DNA of 64,000 nucleotides from Porphyromonas canoris (GTDB lineage Bacteria > Bacteroidota > Bacteroidia > Bacteroidales > Porphyromonadaceae): NCBI RefSeq assembly GCF_000769115.1, contig NZ_JQZV01000001.1, forward strand, positions 62,001 to 126,000, written 5' to 3'. Position 1 is the first letter of the stretch, and the number at the start of each line of letters is the position of its first letter. A model generated the notes under the pieces. That model made no database searches. It had not been told where the DNA came from and saw only the letters and a list, made by a program, of their open reading frames with translations. Both the position numbers and the translations under genes were made by a program. Below, in pieces: positions 9,329 through 17,160 of the stretch.

Positions 9329-10450
9329 TTATACATACTCTTTTCCTTTCGACATCGCTGCCAGGTGAAGCTGCTTCAACTTCTGCTCTTCGCCTCGTTT
9401 GCAGATGAGCAGAACCTCATCTTTCTCCACGATGAACAGATCCTCCACACCTTGCATCACCACGAGACGACCCGGAGTATCGCTTACCACGAGATTGCGA
9501 CGGCTCTCATTTTCCAGCACGGAAGCATGCAGCGTCATATTTTCCCGTGCATCCTTCTCCCCTATCTCGTAGACAGAACCCCATGTACCCAGGTCTGCCC
9601 ATCCGAAGTCTGCCACCAAGACGTGTACGTTTTCCGCTTTCTCCAACACCGTATAGTCTATGGAGACATTGGGGCAATAGGGATAGGTCTCTGCCACATG
9701 GGCATTTTCATCGGGAGTGCCATAGGGCGCCAGACTCTCTTTGTCCGGTCCTTCCAGACGCTCCATCAGTTCGGGCGCATACTCTCTAAGGGATTGGAGG
9801 AGGACTGTTCCGGTTGCGAAGAGCATCCCGGAGTTCCAGAAAAACTCCCCGCTCTCGATAAAGATTCTCGCTATCTCTGCCTTGGGCTTCTCGGTAAATG
9901 TCTTTGCCTTGAAGACATGACCCAGTGGATCTTCCGGCATTCCCTTACCATCCACTTGGATATAGCCGTATCCGACATCCGGACGAGAGGGTGCAATGCC
10001 TATCGTAAGTAGTGCATTATCGTTTTCGTGAATGTATGCAGATGCCTGCCTCATCGTCTTTATGAACAGGTCGTGATCCAATACCAAGTGGTCCGATGGC
10101 GCAAAACAGATCTTTGCATCCCTGTCTCTACTCAACAGATGAAGCGTTGCCAGCGCACACGTGGCTGTGGTATTTCTGCGGCACGGCTCTACGATGATAT
10201 TTTCGACAGGCAGTTCGGGGAGCTGCTCCTGCACGATCTGCACATAGTTGATATTGGTAGAAACCAAAATCCGTTCCGTTGAAAAAGATTTTGAAACGCG
10301 ACGATAAGTCATCTGAAGAAGTGTCTCACCCAAACCAAAGAAGTCCAAAAACTGTTTGGGCATACTCTTGCGACTATAAGGCCAGAATCGGTTTCCCTCT
10401 CCTCCCGCAAGTATGACGCAATAAGTTTGTTTATTATGCATAGCCATCAA
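9329..10450 (-). CDS. manC: mannose-1-phosphate guanylyltransferase
   Basis: Makes GDP-mannose from mannose 1-phosphate and GTP, the precursor of mannose and fucose residues in surface glycans. Seen: the nucleotidyltransferase signature ILAGGEGNRFWPYSRKSMPK (from about residue 14), the PSDHLVLD metal and sugar segment, and FFWNSGMLF. 373 residues matches the short GT-A form lacking a fused mannose-6-phosphate isomerase domain. The start may be the ATG at 10450 or the fourth codon (10441), which fits homologues well. First gene of the six-gene operon, about 40 bases after a good promoter. Confidence 0.94.
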   Translation of the reverse strand: MMAMHNKQTYCVILAGGEGNRFWPYSRKSMPKQFLDFFGLGETLLQMTYRRVSKSFSTERILVSTNINYVQIVQEQLPELPVENIIVEPCRRNTTATCALATLHLLSRDRDAKICFAPSDHLVLDHDLFIKTMRQASAYIHENDNALLTIGIAPSRPDVGYGYIQVDGKGMPEDPLGHVFKAKTFTEKPKAEIARIFIESGEFFWNSGMLFATGTVLLQSLREYAPELMERLEGPDKESLAPYGTPDENAHVAETYPYCPNVSIDYTVLEKAENVHVLVADFGWADLGTWGSVYEIGEKDARENMTLHASVLENESRRNLVVSDTPGRLVVMQGVEDLFIVEKDEVLLICKRGEEQKLKQLHLAAMSKGKEYV

Positions 10451-10458
10451 TATTAGAA

Positions 10459-10481
10459 CGCAGGGCGTAACTCCCCCTGCG
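10459..10481 (-). other. hairpin in the manC 5' leader
   Basis: CGCAGGG (10459-10465) pairs with CCCTGCG (10475-10481) around a nine-base loop, between the promoter and the manC start. It would form in the short leader RNA about 10 bases before the start codon and could stabilise the mRNA or limit initiation. No T-run follows. Confidence 0.45.
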
Positions 10482-10490
10482 AAGGTCTAC

Positions 10491-10522
10491 GCAAATTTAA
10501 CAATAACGAAAGAAAGAAACAA
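10491..10522 (-). promoter_or_regulatory. promoter of the manC operon
   Basis: On the minus strand TTG (10522-10520), 20 bases, then TAAATTTGC (10499-10491). Both boxes and the spacing match the Bacteroidota consensus. It sits 41 bases before manC and is the only good promoter seen for the six genes down to 3073. Confidence 0.75.
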
Positions 10523-10719
10523 TACCGCCGGACGATTGTTTAAGGGCAGATTTTTCCCACATTCGCTTCCCAAAACAGACACTAAACAATTATAAATTAA
10601 AAGGTTACAAAAATATGCACAATATCGGACTTCTTTTGCTTCTGCCAAGTCCGACTAAAACTTAAACCCGTTCACAAAATCGGTTTATCTCTCTAAAAAA
10701 ATGTCTTAAATACGTACAA

Positions 10720-10826
10720 TTTTGGAAATCAAGACCCAATTGCCAAAAACCGAACCTTGAACGGCACAATTCAAGTCTTGATTTGCAAATCCTAAAGCTT
10801 GATTTCCACAAATCAAACCCTGACTT
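10720..10826. repeat. degenerate 21-22 bp tandem array 1
   Basis: Five consecutive units of 21-22 bases; the clearest are 10741-10762, 10763-10784, 10785-10805 and 10806-10826. The shared pattern is CCAnAAATCAAG followed by CTTGATTT, so each unit is itself a near palindrome (AATCAAGnCTTGATT). The following stretch CTGTTCGG near 10850 also recurs after array 2. The array lies between TonB receptor gene 11047-13353 and the manC promoter in a 596-base non-coding gap; no frame is open through it. Confidence 0.7.
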
Positions 10827-10952
10827 TAACCTCTTAACCTGTTCGGATGAAACAATATAAGCGTTCAGTCTGCTTTTGAGACCTATTTATTTCATCTTTC
10901 TCTTGCACTCTCCGAGTGGATAATAAGCAGAGACACTCCGGAGCAATGGGAA

Positions 10953-11008
10953 TAAAAAAGAGCGGATATCGAAATATATATGCCCCATACATATCCGATC
11001 CCCGCTCC
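10953..11008 (-). terminator. terminator of the TonB receptor gene
   Basis: Minus-strand stem GAGCGG...CCGCTC with additional ATATCCG/CGATAT pairing, directly followed by CTTTTTTATT. It lies 39 bases after the stop of the receptor gene at 11047, at the end of the chelatase-receptor operon. Confidence 0.75.
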
Positions 11009-11046
11009 GATCCATTCCGAGAATGGTCTAAATCTCTATGCCTCCC

Positions 11047-13353
11047 TTACTGCTTGAATCTTACACTGAGAGAGAGGTAGTAAGTCCGTCCCGGAGTAAT
11101 GGTCGCATAAGGAGACATCGTTGTGGCTCCTTTGCCTTTATCGTTAAGATAATAACGATAACCGGGGCGATTGTCTACGTAATTGAAGATATTCTCTATA
11201 CCTATCGTTGGCATCAGGATCAGCTTACCCAGTTCAAAAGTATGGGTTGTATTGATATTCCAAAGCGAATAACCCGGTGCATCCCCTATCCTTGGAGAAT
11301 AAATAGAAGAGAAACGAGGTCCTCTCAACTCTCCCGTAAGGTTTACGTTCAGATGGTATCCACCCCAAGAGTGTGTCCATTGTGCGGAGACATTTCCGGC
11401 ATGACGGATTGTTTTGTCCAGCCTGTCGTCTTCACCCTCTTTCGCAGACAGATTCTTGCCATCGACAAGAGAGTAGTCGCCCTGCAACATGAATCCGGCT
11501 CCGAGGTATGCTTTTGCTCCAACCTTGAGCCCCATAACCCTTGCACGGTCTATGTTACTGCGCTTTCGCACCACGTTTTGAGTAACTTCCGGTCCATACT
11601 TGGCTTGATATTGCGCCAACTCTTCCGGAGTTACTTCAAAAGCCACAAGCTCTATTTTATCTCTGAGATAGTTGGCATACGCTCCGAGAGATAGAGCAAG
11701 ACGATTAGTTGCGTACTCCATCGAGGCAGAGAAAAACTGACTGCGTTCCGGGCGTAAAGACTCATCACCAATGGTCAGAGTACCATCTTTATTAACGTTG
11801 AAGGTGTAGATGGCATTCAGAGAAGGTGTCTTATATCCGGATGCATACGATCCTCTAAACTTCAAATCCCCTAATGTGTACATCACTGCCGCATTCGGAG
11901 TAACATAGCTTCCGAGAACATCGTGGCGTGTAACCCTTGCTCCGACAACCGCTTGAAAGGCTCTTGAAAAACGCATTTCGTCTTGAGCATAGAAAGAGAA
12001 TGCTCCGGTGCTTACCGGTTCTCTCAGTTTGTCCGAAGTGGAGAAGTAGTTGTCCAACGCATCGAGGGTGTACTCCATGCCGGAGGATAGTTTGTGTTGG
12101 CGATTGAGATTGTATATCCCTTTTAAGGAAGCCTTGTGCCAACGAGTCTCTACACGCAGTTGACTGTCTCCCGGACGGATTGTTTTGCCCACAGGAAGGA
12201 AGTAGTTGTAAGAGCTGGTGTAGTGATCTCTGTAATAATCGGCAAAGAGAGAGAGTTTTGGAGATACTGCGTATCGTCCGCCAAAGGCATAAGAGTCGTT
12301 TTTATGCTCTAAATCGTAGTTGTATGACGTTTTAGTTCCGTTGATCATCTCCGGTCTGTTCTGGAGAAAATGAGAAATGGAGCCTTCGGCATACAGGGAC
12401 ATTCCTCTCATGAAATCATACGTAAAACGCTGAGAAAGCGTGTGAGTTGTGGATGCCATAACCGCCATTCGGGTCGTGGGAACAAGCTTGCCCTCTTTGT
12501 CTTCCTCCATTGGATTGAGAATCCAACCGTCTGTACGTTGTTTGTTATAAGAGGTATAGCTTCCGAACTTTCCCTCTTTTGCATCCAGATTGATCGAATA
12601 GGTCTGACGTCCGTGATCCTTTAGCGAAGAGCTAAGAGCCAACTCCACTCCGGACTGAATATCGTTCGTGATAATGTTTACTACTCCTGCTATGGCATCC
12701 GATCCGTGAATCATCGAACCGGCTCCATCCAATACTTCTATCCGTTTAACGTTGGAAAGATTGACTCTGCTAAGGTCCGGAGCAGAAGATCCACTGCCTA
12801 AGAGTCTCTGCCCATTCACTAAGAAAAGGATGTATTTATCGTCCAAACCATTCAATGTCATGACGGATCCCATGCTTCCCAGAGGTGTTTCCGTCACGGA
12901 TGGAATAAGTTTGAGCAAAGCTTCTTTCAGATTGGAGATGTTTTGTCTCTTCAGATCTTTTTCTGTAAAAACAGTAACCGGAATGGGAACATCCTTGTTT
13001 CGTCTGTGTGTCCCGGTGCCTGTAACGGTTACTTGTTCTATATTCACCATGGAAGATGTTAGGGCTACGGCTTGATCTTTGGATAGCTTTGCCGCCGAGA
13101 TTGTACGTGCCAGATAGCTGACATGACTAAACTTCAATACCGCATCCGAAGGGACTCGCTGTATCTCAAAATAGCCTTTGCTGTTGCTTGTTGCCCTGGC
13201 AAGTGTTCCGCTTACACGTATGACAACGCCTTCGACAGGCCTTTTCGTATCGGCATCTATTACGTATCCTTTTGCCGTAGTATCCTGTGCCAAAGCAGTG
13301 GCGGTACAGGAAAGAATAATGATTAGTGCTGTAATAATTTGTTTGAACATCAT
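11047..13353 (-). CDS. TonB-dependent outer membrane receptor
   Basis: 768 residues: signal peptide to about residue 22 (ending ALAQ), a carboxypeptidase-regulatory-like beta domain (about 25-105, KGYVIDADTKRPVEGVVI), a plug domain starting near RNKDVPIPVTVFTEKDLKRQ with the ADS-type segment RIEVLDGAGSMIHGSDAIAG, and a 22-strand barrel ending in YYLSLSVRFKQ with a terminal-strand aromatic pattern. Receptors of this type import bulky ligands using TonB energy. It is last in a receptor-chelatase-receptor transcript, so haem or a related tetrapyrrole is the likely ligand. No FRAP/NPNL haem motif was confirmed by eye, hence no gene symbol. Confidence 0.9.
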   Translation of the reverse strand: MMFKQIITALIIILSCTATALAQDTTAKGYVIDADTKRPVEGVVIRVSGTLARATSNSKGYFEIQRVPSDAVLKFSHVSYLARTISAAKLSKDQAVALTSSMVNIEQVTVTGTGTHRRNKDVPIPVTVFTEKDLKRQNISNLKEALLKLIPSVTETPLGSMGSVMTLNGLDDKYILFLVNGQRLLGSGSSAPDLSRVNLSNVKRIEVLDGAGSMIHGSDAIAGVVNIITNDIQSGVELALSSSLKDHGRQTYSINLDAKEGKFGSYTSYNKQRTDGWILNPMEEDKEGKLVPTTRMAVMASTTHTLSQRFTYDFMRGMSLYAEGSISHFLQNRPEMINGTKTSYNYDLEHKNDSYAFGGRYAVSPKLSLFADYYRDHYTSSYNYFLPVGKTIRPGDSQLRVETRWHKASLKGIYNLNRQHKLSSGMEYTLDALDNYFSTSDKLREPVSTGAFSFYAQDEMRFSRAFQAVVGARVTRHDVLGSYVTPNAAVMYTLGDLKFRGSYASGYKTPSLNAIYTFNVNKDGTLTIGDESLRPERSQFFSASMEYATNRLALSLGAYANYLRDKIELVAFEVTPEELAQYQAKYGPEVTQNVVRKRSNIDRARVMGLKVGAKAYLGAGFMLQGDYSLVDGKNLSAKEGEDDRLDKTIRHAGNVSAQWTHSWGGYHLNVNLTGELRGPRFSSIYSPRIGDAPGYSLWNINTTHTFELGKLILMPTIGIENIFNYVDNRPGYRYYLNDKGKGATTMSPYATITPGRTYYLSLSVRFKQ

Positions 13354-13369
13354 ATTTGGTATTTCATGA

Positions 13370-13416
13370 CAAAGCGGTAGCAGTAAGAGGTAACCCTCTT
13401 CACTGCGGCCGCTTTG
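13370..13416 (-). other. long intercistronic hairpin
   Basis: The arm at 13370-13390 (CAAAGCGG, GCAGT, AGAGG) pairs with 13395-13416 (CCTCT, ACTGC, CCGCTTTG), giving about 18-20 pairs with a tiny loop. It lies between the chelatase stop (13457) and the receptor start (13353). No T-run follows on the minus strand, so it is more likely an mRNA processing or stability element than a terminator. Confidence 0.6.
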
Positions 13417-13456
13417 CCTGTAAGTAATTTATATTACCGGTTGTGAGAAAAAGGCC

Positions 13457-14455
13457 TTATTGCTCTTCTTCTGCGTCTTTGATGGCATCTTTAAGATGAC
13501 CGATCCAGATAGCGTTGATGGATGGATAGTCTCCAAGTCCTTTTGTAACGGTCTTCACGGTCCAGCCGAGCTTCTTTTCGATCTGAACTTTCCAGCTCTG
13601 TTCGTCTTCCGGAGCATCTTTATCGTACTCGCCTTGCATATCATTGTTGGCATGATCACCGGCAATAGACATAAGAGGATGCAGGTAAACGGTCTTTGTT
13701 TTACAGCTCGACTCTTTCAGTCCATCCATAACATAGTCCACAAGCATAGCCGGATAGTCCACCGTTCCAACGAAAACATTTTCATTGTTGTAGGTTTTCT
13801 TGGCATACTCTTTCATCTTCTTTTCGATCTTGATATAAGAAGCATTGGCATGGTCATAGTCGGATACCGGATTACCGTGTCCCATGAAAGCCACCGCATG
13901 ACCGGCTTTCAGCTCTTCTGCAAAAGCGTCTACAAGGATCTTTCCAACACTTTCAATATCTTCGTCCGATACCAGAAGAGCTTTACCGCAAACGGCAGGT
14001 TTTCTTTCCGGTTTAAGGTCTTGTACGATGAAGTTATAGTGGCTCTTCACATATCCATCCCTGAGAAGCATGTACTCTTCTCCCGGTATGACGTGAAGAC
14101 TCTGCACGTAAACATTTTCATAGTTCTTGTCTATGAAAGACTTCAAATAGAGATCCGGTGTGATAAACTGCTCTTTCTTTTCGGCATACCAACGGTTGAT
14201 ACAGGTCTTTGAAGTGAAAGAGAAGAAAATGTCTGTATTGGGAAACTCCTTCTTGAACTGGTTGATCTGAGCCTTGTAAGTTGTATGAGGATCGTCCCAA
14301 GTAGAGCCAAATGTTACAAGAAGAATGGCTGTGTTGTGCTTCTTCTCATACTTAACAGGAGATTGAGGCACATCGGGAGCATCTTGTTTACAGGAAAACA
14401 AGAGGGCTGTAGATAGTAAAAGCATCACTGCCCAAAGATTACGTAATGGTTTCAT
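13457..14455 (-). CDS. CbiK-like chelatase lipoprotein (IhtB-like)
   Basis: 332 residues with a lipoprotein signal ending LLFSC (lipid Cys 22), so anchored in the envelope and not cytoplasmic like classical CbiK. The body matches the anaerobic cobaltochelatase family: LLVTFGSTW near residue 45, the metal-site motif MGHGNP near 190 and HPLMSIAGDHANND near 253, so both metal-binding histidines are kept. In P. gingivalis the related IhtB (FetB) is an outer-surface haem-binding lipoprotein encoded beside a TonB receptor. Lying between two TonB receptor genes, this protein probably captures haem or removes or inserts its metal. Whether it retains chelatase activity cannot be read from sequence. 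Confidence 0.9.
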   Translation of the reverse strand: MKPLRNLWAVMLLLSTALLFSCKQDAPDVPQSPVKYEKKHNTAILLVTFGSTWDDPHTTYKAQINQFKKEFPNTDIFFSFTSKTCINRWYAEKKEQFITPDLYLKSFIDKNYENVYVQSLHVIPGEEYMLLRDGYVKSHYNFIVQDLKPERKPAVCGKALLVSDEDIESVGKILVDAFAEELKAGHAVAFMGHGNPVSDYDHANASYIKIEKKMKEYAKKTYNNENVFVGTVDYPAMLVDYVMDGLKESSCKTKTVYLHPLMSIAGDHANNDMQGEYDKDAPEDEQSWKVQIEKKLGWTVKTVTKGLGDYPSINAIWIGHLKDAIKDAEEEQ

Positions 14456-14517
14456 AACGATCTGTGTAAAAGTTAAATGTTAGTATTCCTATTTATTCTC
14501 GGTATAAAGTAATTGTG

Positions 14518-16932
14518 TTACTCTTCTTCCATCATACTGTTCAGGTTTCTCATCTTGCGTTGAGCCTTGCCCCATCTTATGGTCAGCCCGGCATAAAATG
14601 TTCGTCCGGGCGATGTAGTACCATAGTTATAGCCGTAGGGATGACGCTCGTAATGGTTCAATATGTTATCTATACCTACGGACCCCTCAAAGAGCAGCCC
14701 TGTTCGGTCGTTTTTCCATGTATGCGTCGTGTTGAGCCTCCAAAGCATATAGCCGGGAGCATTGCCGTACTCACGATAGAAGCGTTCCGATTGTATTCTG
14801 CCATACAGACCCACTCCGAGAGCATAGTCTCCCCATTTCTTATCCCATGTGGCACGGATATTGGAACGATGCGTTGCCGTTCCATCTATTGTTCTATGCT
14901 CCAATACGGGTTTGCCTGCTTTCTCACTCTCTTCGTTGTTGATGAGATGCGCCCGTGCACTAAGCAGGTTATATCCTGCTCCTATGGCAAGTGAGCGGAT
15001 GGGACGTACAGTGAAAGAGAGATCAAGATCCGTAATCACGGCACTCTCCATATTGATATACTGCATCGCGCCATCGTAATCGGAGCCTTCATCGCTACCG
15101 TATTGAGGAGGAATCGGAACCCTTACAAGCGCGATCATATCCTTGACCCGATTATGACTAAGCGTTGCTCCTGCCGTGATTTTAGGTGTTCTGTACTCCA
15201 GCCCACCGGAGAAAAAGTGAGAGCGTTGAGGCTTCAACTCCTGATTTCCAAGATATACACGCAACTTGCCCATCATGGCTCTCTCATAGAAGTAATATAG
15301 CTCTTTCGGTGTGGGAGCCTTAAATCCATTGGAATATGTAGCTCTAAGATTGACGTTGCCAATCTTATACATGGTCGAAATCTTGGGTGTAACCGTCATC
15401 CCGAAAGCCTGATGCCCCACGAGCCGAACACCTGCGGTTACATTCAGATCCGGCATTACATTCCACTCGTCTTGCGCATAAGCAGAGAGCGTATAAGTCC
15501 AAACCCGGTCTGTGATAAGCCTTCGAGGAGCTATCAGATGCTCTCCGATATACTCCGCACCGGCGGAAAGTTTATGCCTGGAAGATAGATCGAATACCCC
15601 TTTAAGGTGTACAAGCCAACGGCGTTGATCGCTCTCGCGACTCTCCTGACCGGGATAGTAAAAGATGTGATGCGGTACATGCACCTCTTTGCCATCTATC
15701 ATCTCTTTACGGAAATACTCATCTATCGTCCGCTCGTAGTAAGAATAGAAGTAGGCATGGCGGTTAAAAGAGGCATCCAAAGAGAGCATACTCTTGTCGT
15801 TCAACCTATACTGCGCTCCTGCCATTACCGCCATATCCCGATAGAATGGGTGGAACGTCCGCCAGCGTGGTGCGCCCGGTTTATGAAGCAGTTTCTTATA
15901 ATAGTACATCCCGGAAGCATAGAGCAGAAGATCTTTCCCGGGTTGATACTCGAAATCCTGCTGGATGCGGTGATTGGAATACTCGCTTACCGTCTGCGTC
16001 GTAGAGCCTTCATAGAGTTTGTTACGGTAAAGCTCTTGAGAGCTGTTCTGCCATCCGTCGGTGTGTTGATAGGCATAGCGTGTGGCAGAAGTAAAGGATC
16101 CCACCTTGAAAGACAACATATTGCTCTGCCGTATATCGGCATAAGAGCCTGCTCTGGTGCTGTTTTCAAGCATCAGCGGAGCTGTTCGATAGTTCTTTTT
16201 GGTTATGATATTGATAACGCCTGCCATGGCATCAGAGCCATAGAGAGAAGAGCTTGCACCTTTGACCAACTCTATACGCTCTATGTCCGAAACGGAGATC
16301 ATCGAAAGGTCGTTCTGCCCTCCGGTATCTCCGTGAATGCGTTTCCCGTCTATGAGGATCAGGATGTAAGCGTTGCCCAAACCGCCGAGAGAGATCCCCG
16401 AACCCATATCCGACGAAGAGAAGTCGAACGAAGCACTCAACCCCGAAAGCAAATCGCTCAAAGTCCTACCGGCGTATGCTTTCAGCATTCGAGAGGTCAT
16501 TACCTCCGTCTGAACCGGTGCATTCCTGAGTCTGTGCTCTGTCCCTGTTCCGGTTACTACCACTTCCTCTATTTCGATATCCAGAGGTTCGAGAATGAAA
16601 TCCTGTGTTACGGCAGACTCTCCGGTGATATTAACCAAACGTGTTTCCGGCTTAAACCCCACATAAGAGACCACAAAGGTGTAACGACCGACAGGGAGAT
16701 CCATCTCGTACACCCCGTTGCCGTCGGTCATGATTCGCAAAGAAGACTCCTTAACCACGAGCAAAGCTCTCTTGAGCGGAGCTTTTGTTCCTTCGCCACT
16801 TAATACCCTTCCCGTCACTTTTATGGCGAGAGCCGGCATGGAGATCGTGATTGTAAAGATTATAAAAAGCAGAAGTTTGGGAAGTGTATGCCCCAGCCTC
16901 ATTCTCTTCCTACTTCCATAGTTTTTGTTCAT
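14518..16932 (-). CDS. TonB-dependent outer membrane receptor, first gene of haem-type operon
   Basis: 804 residues: signal region (LLLFIIFTITISMPALA), a carboxypeptidase-regulatory-like domain (about 38-120, KVTGRVLSGEGTKAPLKRAL), a plug domain (TGTGTEHRLRNAPVQTEV, then IERIELVKGASSSLYGSDAM) and a barrel ending FYAGLTIRW, followed by an unusual charged tail GKAQRKMRNLNSMMEEE. The last barrel strand is normally terminal, so the 17-residue extension is odd. It is followed after 62 bases by the CbiK-like lipoprotein. Together with the second receptor (11047-13353) it suggests two related ligands or two steps. The two receptors differ clearly and are not recent duplicates. Confidence 0.9.
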   Translation of the reverse strand: MNKNYGSRKRMRLGHTLPKLLLFIIFTITISMPALAIKVTGRVLSGEGTKAPLKRALLVVKESSLRIMTDGNGVYEMDLPVGRYTFVVSYVGFKPETRLVNITGESAVTQDFILEPLDIEIEEVVVTGTGTEHRLRNAPVQTEVMTSRMLKAYAGRTLSDLLSGLSASFDFSSSDMGSGISLGGLGNAYILILIDGKRIHGDTGGQNDLSMISVSDIERIELVKGASSSLYGSDAMAGVINIITKKNYRTAPLMLENSTRAGSYADIRQSNMLSFKVGSFTSATRYAYQHTDGWQNSSQELYRNKLYEGSTTQTVSEYSNHRIQQDFEYQPGKDLLLYASGMYYYKKLLHKPGAPRWRTFHPFYRDMAVMAGAQYRLNDKSMLSLDASFNRHAYFYSYYERTIDEYFRKEMIDGKEVHVPHHIFYYPGQESRESDQRRWLVHLKGVFDLSSRHKLSAGAEYIGEHLIAPRRLITDRVWTYTLSAYAQDEWNVMPDLNVTAGVRLVGHQAFGMTVTPKISTMYKIGNVNLRATYSNGFKAPTPKELYYFYERAMMGKLRVYLGNQELKPQRSHFFSGGLEYRTPKITAGATLSHNRVKDMIALVRVPIPPQYGSDEGSDYDGAMQYINMESAVITDLDLSFTVRPIRSLAIGAGYNLLSARAHLINNEESEKAGKPVLEHRTIDGTATHRSNIRATWDKKWGDYALGVGLYGRIQSERFYREYGNAPGYMLWRLNTTHTWKNDRTGLLFEGSVGIDNILNHYERHPYGYNYGTTSPGRTFYAGLTIRWGKAQRKMRNLNSMMEEE

Positions 16933-16947
16933 ACCAAATCTAAAAGC

Positions 16948-16980
16948 AGCACCCCTGTTAGTGTCTCTCCGTAAGGTGCT
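16948..16980 (-). other. hairpin in the receptor 5' leader
   Basis: On the minus strand AGCACC (16980-16975) pairs with GGTGCT (16953-16948), followed by GCTTTTAG just before the receptor start. It could act as an attenuator in the roughly 90-base leader. I looked for the cobalamin riboswitch core (GCCACTG box) and TPP motifs and did not find them. Confidence 0.3.
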
Positions 16981-17026
16981 TCCCGGAGCCGGATTTTCTT
17001 CTATCCTTCTCCAAGAGATTGTGATA

Positions 17027-17034
17027 CAAAGTTA
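17027..17034 (-). promoter_or_regulatory. -7 box of the receptor-chelatase operon
   Basis: The minus strand reads TAACTTTG, matching TAnnTTTG, about 95 bases before the receptor start. No TTG is present at 19-20 bases upstream, so use is likely but not certain. Confidence 0.45.
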
Positions 17035-17160
17035 ATAATAGTTTTTTGATTCTCTGTTGGATAGCTCTTCTTTAAGAAGATCTTACACATCTGCGATACG
17101 GTTCCATCCGGTTCGGGCTATATCCGACCGGCACAAGGACAACTCCGCGACAATCTTTCT

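Noticed and set aside
15607-16803. 398-codon plus-strand open frame opposite a TonB receptor
   Set aside because: Antisense shadow of the receptor; no recognisable domain or promoter.
16933-17034. Cobalamin or TPP riboswitch upstream of the first receptor
   Set aside because: The leader is only about 90 bases and lacks the GCCACTG B12 box and the TPP core; only a simple hairpin is visible.
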